Source: Mycobacterium attenuatum (GTDB lineage Bacteria; Actinomycetota; Actinomycetes; Mycobacteriales; Mycobacteriaceae). From it: a stretch of 32,784 nucleotides of DNA. The stretch is from positions 1 through 32,784 of the forward strand of contig NZ_UPHT01000135.1 of assembly GCF_900566085.1 (NCBI RefSeq). The letters are read 5' to 3'. Made by a program: the position numbers and the translations under genes. The notes under the pieces are model-generated. The model was not told the DNA's origin. It worked only from the letters and a program-made list of their open reading frames with translations, and did not search any database. Each line of letters begins with the position of its first letter. The stretch's first letter is position 1. Shown piece after piece: positions 6,746 through 14,470 of this stretch.

Positions 6746-7990
6746 TCATCGCAGCGCCGCGTCGAGCAATTCCACATAGGCGTCGATGTCGGGTATCGCC
6801 GACGCGGCGGCATGGACACTGATCGCTATCGTGTCGCCGATGCCGTGCACCCCGTGAGTCAGCCCCATCGCCGGTGACAGTGCCGGATAGCCGGCCGTCA
6901 GCGCCACCGGCGCGCCACCGAAATGAAGATCGGCGGCTCCGCGGTGCACGCTGGACACCACGGTGTTGCCGGCCACTTGCACCGGCCGCGCATCGGCGTC
7001 GAATTTGCTTATGCCCCAATGTAATAACGCTGCTGGGATGGTGGCGAAGGCCAGGTCGGCCGCCCCCAAGGCGGGATGCTGCATGCGGCGGCGGGCATTG
7101 GCGAGGTCGGCGGCTATCCGCCGAACCCGCAGCGTGTGACCGAGTGCCGGATACAGCCTCACGACGACGTTGCCAAAATGGTTATGCGCCCGGGGCGCGC
7201 CAGGTTTGGCCATCGGCACTTCGGCGGCTAGCGATTCGGCCGGGTCGTCGAGCAACCGGGACAGCGCCGTGGACACGGCCGCCAACACCCCCACGGTCAC
7301 TGTCGGACCGGGCACTTGCGAGCGCTGCCGCACCAGCGTGCGTACCGCTCGCGCACCCGCGGGCCGAGCGTTGGTGGGAAGCAGCGGTCGCGATCCGACA
7401 CCGGGCGCCAACCGCCCGGATCTGGTGTCGCGAACCAGGCGGCGGTGGCTGCCGGCCGCGGCGGCGGCCCGCCACGGCAAGAAGCCCGGTCGCGGTCTGG
7501 CGACCGGCGCCACCGGCGCCTTCCGCCCGAACAGCCAGGCCGCCATCGCCGAGGCGCGGGCGCCGTCACCGAGGGCATGCGCGACCTGCAGGACGGCAAC
7601 GGTGCCCGCGGCCCTGGTCCCCGGAATGCCGGTCACCGGGGCGAATAGGTGTACCCGCCAAGGCATCCGGCGAATATCGAGTTGCTCGTCGGCCAGCCCG
7701 GCAACCGCCGCCAGACAGCCATGCCAGGTGTCGTCGGCCGGCTCGTGGCGGACCACCTGCTCGGGCTCGACACCTGTGGCAACCCACTGTGGATAGCTCA
7801 GCGCCGACCCGTCGCGCACGCGCATCCGCAGATCCGGACAGGCGCGGGCGCGGTCCAACAGCTGCGCCACGGCCGGCTCGGCATCCGCCGGCGCACCGTC
7901 GAAGGCATACAGCAAAAACTGGTCATTGGGTATCTTGGCCGACATCCAGTAGAACTGGGCATCGACGGCCGCCATCCGCTGTGCCGCCAC
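6746..7990 (-). CDS. WS/DGAT-like acyltransferase homologue (Rv1125 type)
   Basis: 414 aa. The fold resembles wax ester synthase/diacylglycerol acyltransferases: an N-terminal MAAVDAQFYWMS entry, VLQVAHALGDG at 134-143 and a C-terminal NVVVRLYP...ANARRRMQHPALGAADL and VSSVHRG...GGAPV. The catalytic HHxxxDG motif is AHALGDG here. The second, catalytic His (H138) and D142-G143 are kept, but the first His is Ala. The length equals that of the M. tuberculosis homologue as I recall it. The gene follows ephC by four bases, so they form an operon. The start is GTG 7990; ATG 7975 is an alternative. Activity on acyl-CoA is possible but unproven. The 3' end converges with the winged-helix gene, 3 bases apart. 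Confidence 0.78.
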   Translation of the reverse strand: MAAQRMAAVDAQFYWMSAKIPNDQFLLYAFDGAPADAEPAVAQLLDRARACPDLRMRVRDGSALSYPQWVATGVEPEQVVRHEPADDTWHGCLAAVAGLADEQLDIRRMPWRVHLFAPVTGIPGTRAAGTVAVLQVAHALGDGARASAMAAWLFGRKAPVAPVARPRPGFLPWRAAAAAGSHRRLVRDTRSGRLAPGVGSRPLLPTNARPAGARAVRTLVRQRSQVPGPTVTVGVLAAVSTALSRLLDDPAESLAAEVPMAKPGAPRAHNHFGNVVVRLYPALGHTLRVRRIAADLANARRRMQHPALGAADLAFATIPAALLHWGISKFDADARPVQVAGNTVVSSVHRGAADLHFGGAPVALTAGYPALSPAMGLTHGVHGIGDTIAISVHAAASAIPDIDAYVELLDAALR

Positions 7991-7994
7991 AGCC

Positions 7995-8900
7995 TCAGCC
8001 GGGTGTGCCGACGAATGTCAGGATCAGCTCGGCCACCTTCTCCGGCTGTTCCAGCTGCAGGAAGTGCCCGGCGTGGTCGACGATCGCCACGTCACTGCCG
8101 GCGGGCAGCACTTTTTCCGTCCAATGCGTGAAAGACGGTGTTGCACAACCATCGTCGCGCCCATGGAGATACAGGCTAGGCAATCGCGGCGCCTCGGTCC
8201 ACCAGCGGTTCAACTCGGCATAGGTTGCCGGCGGCCGGGTGTTGCGGATGGTGGCGCGGTAGGGTCCCAGCGCCGCTTGCCAACTCTCCGGTGTGCCGAT
8301 CGCGGCGTCGACGTGGCGCAAATCCTCCTCGGCGTGATATCCCGGCGACCACCGGCGCCACAGCAGCGGCGGCAGCCACGACGCGGACCGCTCAGGTAGC
8401 CACGGCAACTGAAAGTAGGCGATGTACCAGCTGCGCAACAGCTGATGCGGCAACTCGCGGACCAGCCGCCCGCGGTCAGGCACCCGGCCCAGCGGCAGGA
8501 ATGCCGCTGCGGGCGGCACCGACATGATGACCGCGCGGGCGAACGGGGTTTCGGGCATTGCGGCCAGACCGGTGGCGGCGATCGCGCCCCAGTCGTGTCC
8601 GATCACCACGTCGTCCTCGGTCCCGACGGCGGCCGCACGTACCCGCAGCGCGTCGTGCATGAGCGCGCCAACGTGATAAGAGCCGTCGACCGGAATCGAC
8701 GACGGCGCATACCCCCGCATGAAAGGTGCGACGACTCGCCAGCCCGCCTTCGCCAGACGTGGAGCGACGTAGCGCCAGCCGTACGGGGTGTCGGGAAAGC
8801 CATGCAGGCACAAGGCTATCGGGGCGCCAGTCGGACCCCAGGTCAGGGCCTTGAGATCACCGCCGGCTCCCGGGACGTCGATCCAATGAGGTTCAGACAT
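7995..8900 (-). CDS. ephC: Epoxide hydrolase EphC (alpha/beta hydrolase)
   Basis: 301 aa. It opens epoxides to diols through an ester intermediate on an Asp nucleophile. Seen: oxyanion motif HGFPD at 33-37, nucleophile motif GHDWG with D103, acid region LYLHGRDDGCATPS and catalytic His in VDHAGHFLQLEQPEKV near the C-terminus. The lid region (~130-210) is Trp/Tyr-rich. The order with the WS/DGAT-like gene matches Rv1124-Rv1125. ATG 8900 is preceded by AGGAAG about nine bases upstream. A tiny ORF overlaps the start by eight bases. The N-terminus is cytosolic, with no signal peptide. Substrate unknown. Confidence 0.88.
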   Translation of the reverse strand: MSEPHWIDVPGAGGDLKALTWGPTGAPIALCLHGFPDTPYGWRYVAPRLAKAGWRVVAPFMRGYAPSSIPVDGSYHVGALMHDALRVRAAAVGTEDDVVIGHDWGAIAATGLAAMPETPFARAVIMSVPPAAAFLPLGRVPDRGRLVRELPHQLLRSWYIAYFQLPWLPERSASWLPPLLWRRWSPGYHAEEDLRHVDAAIGTPESWQAALGPYRATIRNTRPPATYAELNRWWTEAPRLPSLYLHGRDDGCATPSFTHWTEKVLPAGSDVAIVDHAGHFLQLEQPEKVAELILTFVGTPG

Positions 8901-8991
8901 GACAGACTTCCTGGTCGGCGTTGGCGTGGTCGGTCGCGGCCTTGCCCATCATGCCGGGCGTGGTGCCCGGCGGGGCAGCTTGGTTCCTCAT
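8893..8991 (-). CDS. Possible 32-aa leader peptide overlapping the ephC start
   Basis: ATG 8991 has a near-ideal ribosome binding site, AGGAG at 8997-9001 with a 5-base spacer. The frame runs 32 codons (MRNQAAPPGTTPGMMGKAAT, ending QEVCHV) and stops inside ephC, overlapping its first eight bases. The peptide has no signal sequence and no recognised family. It may be a translated leader that couples ephC translation, or a small protein. The ribosome binding site is the main support. Confidence 0.4.
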   Translation of the reverse strand: MRNQAAPPGTTPGMMGKAATDHANADQEVCHV

Positions 8992-9187
8992 GTTGACTCC
9001 TGTCGCCACCTGCAACCCGCGCATGATCCAACGTAACGGGACGCACGGGGGACACAAAGACCGTCGATCGGGGGACAGCGCATTCATACCCCGGTGTAGC
9101 CAGTCGCCGGACAGACGTCGCGCCGTCGTCGCGGCACCCTGATTTCAGAGCCGTCAAGTGAGAACCTCTAAAAACCAAAGGACGGTG

Positions 9188-9466
9188 ATGGCCGCCTCAC
9201 TACGCCCAGAAGTCAACTGGGGCCGGAAGTATGCCGGTCCCGGGCGGGATCGATGGCTGAAAACCACTGCCGCGCAGGCCGAGCAGGCCCCGGCCCGGGC
9301 GAGAGCCGCGTCGAGCTATCTGGCCGCGCATGCCATGACGGTGCCGCCGGAACCGGTCGGTTCCGACCTCTCCCGGCTGGTGCACCCGGGTTGGCTGGGC
9401 ATGACCGGTGGCCCGTCCCGGTCGGGGCGCCGCTTGCGGCGGGTGCTACCCGAGATCGTGGGCTGA
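9188..9466 (+). CDS. Hypothetical 92-aa protein directly upstream of the tetR gene
   Basis: ATG 9188 has AAAGGA at 9177-9182. The frame encodes a basic protein: MAASLRPEVNWGRKYAGPGR, an Ala/Gln-rich helix, then SDLSRLVHPGWLGMTGGPSR and a basic end GRRLRRVLPEIVG. It has no signal peptide or transmembrane segment. Its TGA is followed by one base and the ATG of the TetR gene (TGATATG), so the two are likely co-transcribed. The C-terminal motif might be the tail of a larger family; I do not recognise it. GTG 9158 is another possible start. Confidence 0.45.
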   Translation: MAASLRPEVNWGRKYAGPGRDRWLKTTAAQAEQAPARARAASSYLAAHAMTVPPEPVGSDLSRLVHPGWLGMTGGPSRSGRRLRRVLPEIVG

Positions 9467-9467
9467 T

Positions 9468-10082
9468 ATGCCGATGGGCTCAGTGACCAATGCCGACACC
9501 GTTCGCCGGTGGGCCAAGACGGGCGCCACCCAACGCCGGATCCTGGACGCGGCGACCGAGGTTTTCGCGGCCAGGGGCTTCACCGCGGCGACGATGGCCG
9601 AGGTGGTCGCCAAATCTGGCGCCAGCATCGGCAGCATCTACCACCACTTCGGCGGCAAAAGCGAACTGTTTCTGGCGATCTTCGAGCAGGTGGTCGACGA
9701 CGCCGAGCGCCGCATCGAGACCGCGATCCAGCATGCCTGCCGGTCCGGCCCGGACGGAATCGACCAACGGCAGGCACTGCAACTTCACGTGCGGGCCTAT
9801 CTGGAGGCGATGTGGCATAACCGGTGCCGGGCCAGGGTGCTGTCATCCGGCGACGCGCCCGCCGGGTTCGAAACCGTGCGCCGCAATCGGATGAAGGCCG
9901 CCTGCCGCCGCTGGCCGGCCATGCTGCAGTCGGACACGTCGCTGCGCGGACAACTTCTGGGCCGCGTTCTGATGGCGATCATGGGCGAGGCTTCGCTGAT
10001 GATCGCCGACTGCGAAAACCCCGCCGATGTCGGCCCGATCATCGATGCCGCGATCGAATGGACCGGCCGGCTCACCGAGTGA
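9468..10082 (+). CDS. TetR-family transcriptional regulator
   Basis: 204 aa. The N-terminal TetR helix-turn-helix is clear at ~18-65: RRILDAATEVFAARGFTAAT, then MAEVVAKSGASIGSIYHHFG followed by KSELFLAIFEQVV. The ligand-binding half (70-204) is generic and gives no hint of the ligand. The starts ATG 9468 and ATG 9474 are equally possible; the longer open frame upstream is shadow of the 92-aa gene. The gene converges with the VOC protein gene, two bases apart. Likely targets are neighbours (the VOC gene, the YhgE-like gene with an upstream dyad, or itself), but no site could be tied to it. Confidence 0.88.
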   Translation: MPMGSVTNADTVRRWAKTGATQRRILDAATEVFAARGFTAATMAEVVAKSGASIGSIYHHFGGKSELFLAIFEQVVDDAERRIETAIQHACRSGPDGIDQRQALQLHVRAYLEAMWHNRCRARVLSSGDAPAGFETVRRNRMKAACRRWPAMLQSDTSLRGQLLGRVLMAIMGEASLMIADCENPADVGPIIDAAIEWTGRLTE

Positions 10083-10084
10083 GC

Positions 10085-10558
10085 TCACACTTGCGCTGCG
10101 GCCCTTTCCAATTCGGCGATGACGATCTTACGCATGCCGAGCATCGCAGTGGTCGCCGCGGCCGCCACCGCGGGATCGGGGTCGGTGAGCAGCTGATGTA
10201 GCCGGGTGGGGACGATCTGCCAGCTCAGCCCGAAGCGGTCCGTGCACCAGCCGCACTGCGATTCTTTGCCGCCTTGGGTCAACCGCTCCCAGTAGTAGTC
10301 GACCTCGTCCTGGTCCTGGCAGTCGACCATGAAGGACACCGCCTCGGTGAAGCGGAACTCCGGGCCTCCGTTGATGCCGACGAACCGCACCCCGTCCAGA
10401 ACGAAGGTTCCCGACACCACCGTGCCCGGTTCACCCGGCCCCGCATCGGTGTAGCGATTGAAACTCTCGACATGCGAGTTCGGGAACACCGAGGTGTAGA
10501 AGCCGGCCGCCTCCTCCAGGTTGTGGTCGAACCAGAGTGCGGGGGTGATCGATGGCAT
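10085..10558 (-). CDS. VOC/PhnB-type (glyoxalase-fold) protein
   Basis: 157 aa. PhnB-like pattern: ITPALWFDHNLEEAAGFYTS, FPNSHVESFNRYTDAGPGEPG, VSGTFVLDGVRFVGINGGPE, FTEAVSFMVDCQDQDEVDYYWERL, then GGKESQCGWCTDRFGLSWQI and VPTRLHQLL with the MLGMRKIVIAELERA tail. This subfamily is often labelled 3-demethylubiquinone-9 3-methyltransferase, but it is a metal-binding VOC protein of unknown reaction. ATG 10558 has AAGGAG five bases upstream; an in-frame ATG at 10621 is upstream of that site and less likely. Probably cytosolic. Confidence 0.85.
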   Translation of the reverse strand: MPSITPALWFDHNLEEAAGFYTSVFPNSHVESFNRYTDAGPGEPGTVVSGTFVLDGVRFVGINGGPEFRFTEAVSFMVDCQDQDEVDYYWERLTQGGKESQCGWCTDRFGLSWQIVPTRLHQLLTDPDPAVAAAATTAMLGMRKIVIAELERAAAQV

Positions 10559-10690
10559 GGGCGTCTCCTTGCAGTCCGGAAGTCCGTCCGGAATTCGGTG
10601 GCTTTGTTGGGGCCTGCTCACCCTTATAGACCCGGACGGCGGCGAGAACTCACCGCTCGTGGTTCAGAACCGCATGCGCGGCACGGCCGG

Positions 10691-11089
10691 TTACGGCGCG
10701 GGCACCTGCGGTAGGTGCTGTGGACAATAGCTCGCGACGGAAGTCGTTACGAACTCGTGTGCGCCTACCCGGCTGAGACCGGCGTTGACGACCGCGTCTT
10801 CCTGCTGTTGTTCAGGCTGGCCTTCATCCAGCCCCTCGCATACGGTGTGAGCGAATTGCATTGCGTCGCTGTCGTTTTGCCCGACTTTCAAAGCCTCGCG
10901 GTGGATCGTGTCGAGGAATTGCTTGTCCGCACCGAGTTGCGGCTCCGAAGTGACGGGTACCGAAGGGAGGGTCACAAAGTCGGCGCTCGGTTGCTCGGCT
11001 TCACCCGACGCCACTAGCACCGGTACAGCCAGCCGGGGAATGACCAGCAGCGCGATGCCGCAGATCGCGGCGATGCGGCGGTTGAACAT
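10691..11089 (-). CDS. Secreted DUF732 protein
   Basis: 132 aa. The N-terminus MFNRRIAAICGIALLVIPRL continuing to about residue 28 is a Sec signal peptide. The rest fits the mycobacterial DUF732 pattern: DKQFLDTIHREALKVGQNDS, AMQFAHTVCEGLDEGQ, then FVTTSVASYCPQHLP. The two cysteines probably form a disulfide outside the cytoplasm. These proteins are small, abundant in mycobacteria and of unknown function. It lies 84 bases downstream of the YhgE-like gene in the same direction, so it may be in its operon. Confidence 0.82.
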   Translation of the reverse strand: MFNRRIAAICGIALLVIPRLAVPVLVASGEAEQPSADFVTLPSVPVTSEPQLGADKQFLDTIHREALKVGQNDSDAMQFAHTVCEGLDEGQPEQQQEDAVVNAGLSRVGAHEFVTTSVASYCPQHLPQVPAP

Positions 11090-11173
11090 CGGGTGCTCCT
11101 AAGGTTGCTGGGTATCGCTCAGGTCGCGCATTTGTGCGCGCCTCGAGCGTCCAGCCGGAGCCTTGTCGAAAAC

Positions 11174-12475
11174 TCAATGAGAGCTTGGGGACAACCGCGG
11201 CATCGTCACCGGGCGGCTCGCAAACGCCTCGACGCGGTACGGCACCGTGCGGTCGCGGATGTGGGTGGCCAAGGCCCCGAGTAACACTGCGATGCCCAGG
11301 CCTAACGCGCAGACCATGACCGATCGCATCAGCTCGGTGCCGCCGACGCCGTCCGCGTACTGCAACGACCGACACCCCAGAAACGCCTGGCGCAACGGTT
11401 CGAATCCGGCGAGCCAGGCCACGAACCGCGGCGAGGCCTCTAACGGAATGGTGGCGCCGGCTGCTGGAAGTCCCACCAAGACGAAGACGAACACGCTGAT
11501 TATCGCGCCCCACTTGCCCAGCACCGCGATCAACGTGGTCGACATGGCGCCAACCGCGGTCACGATGAACGCACCGAACAACCACATCGCCCCCAGCCGC
11601 GGTGCCGGCATACCCAGAGCAACCGCGATCCAGAGGTAGACCGCCGGTGTCGTCAGACCCAGCAGCGCCATCAGCGCCCACTGCATCAGCAGCGTCTGCA
11701 GCCGAGAGGCGCTGACCCGGTCGGCCAGGCGTTGCCATCGCCACGATTTCGTCGGAGCCGAACGCACCACGGCCTCGACGGCCCTGCTCACCACGATCGC
11801 GCCCGTAACGCCACCGATCACCAGCATCAACGAGTAATACAAAACCGAGAACCCACCCCCGGCGTCACCCGCCTGCGCCCCGGTGGTCTCGATGTCGATG
11901 GGGCTGGCCAGCACCAGCAAGGCGCCTCCTGGCGCCGATGCGCCGTCGCTTTGCCGAAGCACTTGCGCGGTGAGCTTATTGCCGGTCCTGGTGTTGACAA
12001 CCGCCAGCGCTTTGCGCATCGCTTTCTCGGCGACGATGCCGGCGACGGCGCCCGCCTGGGGACTGGTCGAGATGGTGATGACCGGCTTGAGCGGTTGTCC
12101 CGGCTGCAACGCTGCCGCCGGCAACGCGAACAGTCGCTGCGACAGGTCCCAGGGCAACAAGACTTGCGCGTACACCTTGCCGGTCTCGAGTTGGTTGCGC
12201 GCCTGATCGGCCGGCAGGACACGGATGTCGAACTGGCTTTTGTCCATGTTGGTCGCCAGACCGTCGGCGATCAGCCGGCCCGCCAGCCCAGCGTCCTGAT
12301 TAACGATCGCGATCGGAAAATGCCGTAGGTTGGCGCCGGGGTTGAGGGTTCCGCCTACATAGAACAGGCCCAGCCCATACATCAGCGCAAAGGCGACAAT
12401 GATCGGCCCCAGCCAGACTGCCGGCCCCGACACCGAGGGGCAGGCGGTCGGCCGGTTTCGGGTTGTGCGCGACAT
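11174..12475 (-). CDS. YhgE/Pip-like (DUF3533/ABC-2 type) multi-pass membrane protein
   Basis: 433 aa from ATG 12475. One N-terminal helix (~15-38, AVWLGPIIVAFALMYGLGLF) is followed by a ~180-residue extracytoplasmic domain with the family sequence FPIAIVNQDAGLAGRLIADG and a YAQVLLPWDLSQ segment. Five to six C-terminal helices follow (SVLYYSLMLVIGGVTGAIVV, AFIVTAVGAMSTTLIAVLGK, AIISVFVFVLVGLPAAGATI, LMRSVMVCALGLGIAVLLGA). Related proteins are export or membrane-assembly factors (YhgE, Pip, SNG1-like). There is no ATPase gene beside it. An in-frame ATG at 12577 would add 34 charged residues and is less natural. A dyad with two TTGACA boxes lies upstream. Confidence 0.8.
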   Translation of the reverse strand: MSRTTRNRPTACPSVSGPAVWLGPIIVAFALMYGLGLFYVGGTLNPGANLRHFPIAIVNQDAGLAGRLIADGLATNMDKSQFDIRVLPADQARNQLETGKVYAQVLLPWDLSQRLFALPAAALQPGQPLKPVITISTSPQAGAVAGIVAEKAMRKALAVVNTRTGNKLTAQVLRQSDGASAPGGALLVLASPIDIETTGAQAGDAGGGFSVLYYSLMLVIGGVTGAIVVSRAVEAVVRSAPTKSWRWQRLADRVSASRLQTLLMQWALMALLGLTTPAVYLWIAVALGMPAPRLGAMWLFGAFIVTAVGAMSTTLIAVLGKWGAIISVFVFVLVGLPAAGATIPLEASPRFVAWLAGFEPLRQAFLGCRSLQYADGVGGTELMRSVMVCALGLGIAVLLGALATHIRDRTVPYRVEAFASRPVTMPRLSPSSH

Positions 12476-12884
12476 TGCCTCGCCTCGCCGACCGGCATCC
12501 ACCTGCGCGGGCGCCCAAGCGGAATTCGCGTCAGGGCGCATACCGGCCTTCGCCGAGCCATCCACTCGCATCGCCAACCCGCCCTTCCGGCTTACCCATT
12601 CTCCTGGTGCAAAGATTCACCGAATTTGTCAACCAAGGATGACATACGAGCCGGCGTTGTCAATGCCGCGTGAGCCGTGAAGTTGCTGGCAGCCCCGAGC
12701 CCGGGTCCGGTTGGCGGGTGGGCATGCCGAGCCGATATCACGCAACTAACGCCGGCGCGGATGCGCGGCGTGGCGCGTTAGGCCGGGGTTCAAAGACCGT
12801 CCCCGAAGTGTGTCGGCTGCGGCGGGGCTGGCAAACAATGCCCCCGACGAAGGTGCTTAAACCAGCTAGGTAACGTCGAAACGC
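12476..12884. other. Divergent promoter region between the YhgE-like gene and bpoB
   Basis: About 409 bases. It contains the dyad and two TTGACA-type hexamers at 12627-12663 (listed separately). The part nearer bpoB (12670-12873) is GC-rich, with only shadow frames and no recognisable element. No RNA gene seen. Confidence 0.4.
12627..12663 (-). promoter_or_regulatory. Dyad and TTGACA hexamers upstream of the YhgE-like gene
   Basis: On the minus strand TGTCATCCTTGGTTGACA (12644-12627) is an imperfect 18-bp palindrome (TGTCA.CC..GG.TGACA). Its right arm is part of a TTGACA hexamer, and a second TTGACA lies at 12663-12658. TTGACA is the sigma-A -35 consensus, but I found no good -10 at 16-18 bases. 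The dyad has the size of a TetR-type operator. Confidence 0.35.
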
Positions 12885-13757
12885 GTGAGCACTGCGAGTG
12901 GCCCCCGAACCGTGGAGTTTTCCGGCGTCGGCGCGATCACGTTGGTCGCCGACGAATGGAACCACGGTGCCGAGACGGCCGATCGGCCGACCATCCTGAT
13001 GTTGCACGGCGGCGGTCAAAACCGGTTCTCCTGGAAGAAGACCGGCCAGATCCTGGCCGACGAGGGATTCCACGTGGTCGCGCTCGACACCCGTGGGCAC
13101 GGCGACAGCGACCGGGCGCCGGGCGCCGACTACGCCATCGAGACCCTGACCCACGACGTGTTGCACGTCCTGGATGCGATCGGGCGCCACGTGGTAGTGA
13201 TTGGAGCCAGCATGGGCGGACTGACCGGCATCCTGGTTGCCGACGCCGCCGGTCTGCATCGGGTGACGGGTTTGGTACTGGTCGACGTGGTGCCCCGGTA
13301 CGAGAAGGACGGCAGCGCCCGCATCCGGGATTTCATGCGCACCAACATCGAGGGTTTCGCGTCGCTCGAGGAAGCCGCCGACGCCGTCGCGGCGTATCTG
13401 CCGCACCGCACCAAGCCGCGTAGTCCCGAAGGACTGAAGAAGAACCTGCGCCTGCGCGACGGGCGGTGGTACTGGCACTGGGATCCGGCGATGATGACCG
13501 CACCCCTGGACGACCCCGACCTGCGCACCGAGAACTTCGAGCGGGCCGCAATGAACCTGAAGATCCCAATTCTGCTGATCCGCGGCAAACTCTCCGACGT
13601 GGTCAGCCCGGAAGGCGTCCGGGACTTCCTGGCCAAAGTGTCGAACGCGGAGTTCGTCGAGTTGTCCAACGCCGGACACACCGCCGCCGGCGACGACAAC
13701 GACGCCTTCAGTGATGTAGTGGTGGACTTCGTCCGGAGGACCGTCGCGGCGAGCTAG
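12885..13757 (+). CDS. bpoB: Alpha/beta hydrolase, BpoB type (non-haem bromoperoxidase-like)
   Basis: 290 aa. It has an alpha/beta-hydrolase fold: HGGG at 41-44, DTRGHGDSD around 68-76, nucleophile elbow GASMGG with S109, acid region RGKLSDVVSPEGV and catalytic His in NAGHTAAGDDNDAF. The cofactor-free bromoperoxidase label describes a side activity of such folds; the natural role is probably esterase or C-C hydrolase. The start is GTG 12885. The gene sits between ephC and gnd2 as in M. tuberculosis (Rv1123c), though here accessory DNA has entered on both sides. Cytosolic. Confidence 0.85.
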   Translation: MSTASGPRTVEFSGVGAITLVADEWNHGAETADRPTILMLHGGGQNRFSWKKTGQILADEGFHVVALDTRGHGDSDRAPGADYAIETLTHDVLHVLDAIGRHVVVIGASMGGLTGILVADAAGLHRVTGLVLVDVVPRYEKDGSARIRDFMRTNIEGFASLEEAADAVAAYLPHRTKPRSPEGLKKNLRLRDGRWYWHWDPAMMTAPLDDPDLRTENFERAAMNLKIPILLIRGKLSDVVSPEGVRDFLAKVSNAEFVELSNAGHTAAGDDNDAFSDVVVDFVRRTVAAS

Positions 13758-13809
13758 TTGGCCGGTTCGGAGCTGGTGCTGACCGACGATGAGTACTAGA
13801 GACATCGCA

Positions 13810-13910
13810 GCGGTGTGCGACCGGGCAAATCATTGCAGGCGTTGGCACAGCGGTCGCAGATTGTCTGGGTTGCGGCAGGCAAATCCAACCAGGGAGGTGG
13901 TGCCGGCGGG
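13810..13910 (-). pseudogene. Possible remnant of an HNH endonuclease C-terminus
   Basis: The minus strand reads NPDNLRPLCQR in one frame (13871-13839). A one-base shift continues it as RCNDLPGRT, together giving the NLRPLCxxCN ending of HNH nucleases such as those of mycobacterial 13E12-type repeats. The His-containing first half of the motif is not recognisable. I read this as debris from a mobile element; the similarity is short. Confidence 0.25.
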
Positions 13911-13959
13911 AATGCGGCCGCAGACGACACGGAGACAGGGGCTAACCATTTGCTCGATG

Positions 13960-13998
13960 GTCGCCTTGAAATCTGCGATAGTCGCCTTGAAATCTGCG
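13960..13998. repeat. 18-bp direct repeat, period 21, encoding ADFKATI repeats on the minus strand
   Basis: GTCGCCTTGAAATCTGCG occurs at 13960-13977 and again exactly at 13981-13998. The period of 21 keeps the reading frame; in one minus-strand frame it encodes the heptads ADFKATI ADFKATI followed by EQM, like a coiled coil. Whether this is translated is unknown. Confidence 0.6.
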
Positions 13999-14182
13999 CG
14001 ACGATCCCCCCACGGGGACGTGGCTATCGCACCGTTCTTCCTCGAGTGACTGTTGCACGTCGTTCGAACAATGACGCGATGGCCACCCTCCACCCGGCGA
14101 CGACAATCCCGCAGGTCTCAGGCCACCGTGCATTACATGGCTGAACACAACCGTCGCCACTATTGCGCCATTTCCGATACAT

Positions 14183-14470
14183 ATGTATCGTCTTGCGACG
14201 GATCCACCGGGCGACCCCACTGAAGGGCCGCCGGACCGCACCGGGGTCTTGACCAGACCCGCCGACTGGGCCTTTGATAACACTGGCAACACTGACAACA
14301 CTGACAACCCAAATCGAGATCGAAAACCACAATTCGACACAATCGGGCTGCGGGCAACTCGCGAGGCATATTGGTTACTGGAATTGCATGCAATTTTCAA
14401 TATCAGGTTACCAATTGTAGCGGAAAGTAGAAGACGGGATTGCAAGAACAAGATAGCTGGCTTACGGTGA
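14183..14470 (+). CDS. Hypothetical 95-aa protein ahead of the orphan exported protein
   Basis: ATG 14183 opens a 95-codon frame: a Pro/Asp-rich start (MYRLATDPPGDPTEGPPDRT), an NTGNTDNTDNPN repeat made by a 9-base tandem repeat, then EAYWLLELHAIFNIRLPIVA and a basic end. It has no known family. Its TGA overlaps the GTG of the next gene (GTGA), which suggests coupled translation and is the main reason for listing it. Base use is AT-richer than in the neighbouring conserved genes. Confidence 0.35.
   Translation: MYRLATDPPGDPTEGPPDRTGVLTRPADWAFDNTGNTDNTDNPNRDRKPQFDTIGLRATREAYWLLELHAIFNIRLPIVAESRRRDCKNKIAGLR
14279..14305. repeat. Three 9-bp tandem repeats
   Basis: AACACTGGC, AACACTGAC and AACACTGAC follow one another without gaps. 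They fall in the frame of the 95-aa ORF and encode the NTGNTDNTD run. Confidence 0.6.

Larger units (their letters stand above)
13758..14182. other. Gene-poor start of the AT-richer island, with a tandem repeat and a possible HNH remnant
   Basis: About 425 bases after bpoB. It contains an 18-base direct repeat (listed) and a minus-strand segment resembling the end of an HNH nuclease (listed). Several frames are open on both strands, but none has a ribosome binding site with a recognisable product. Confidence 0.4.
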
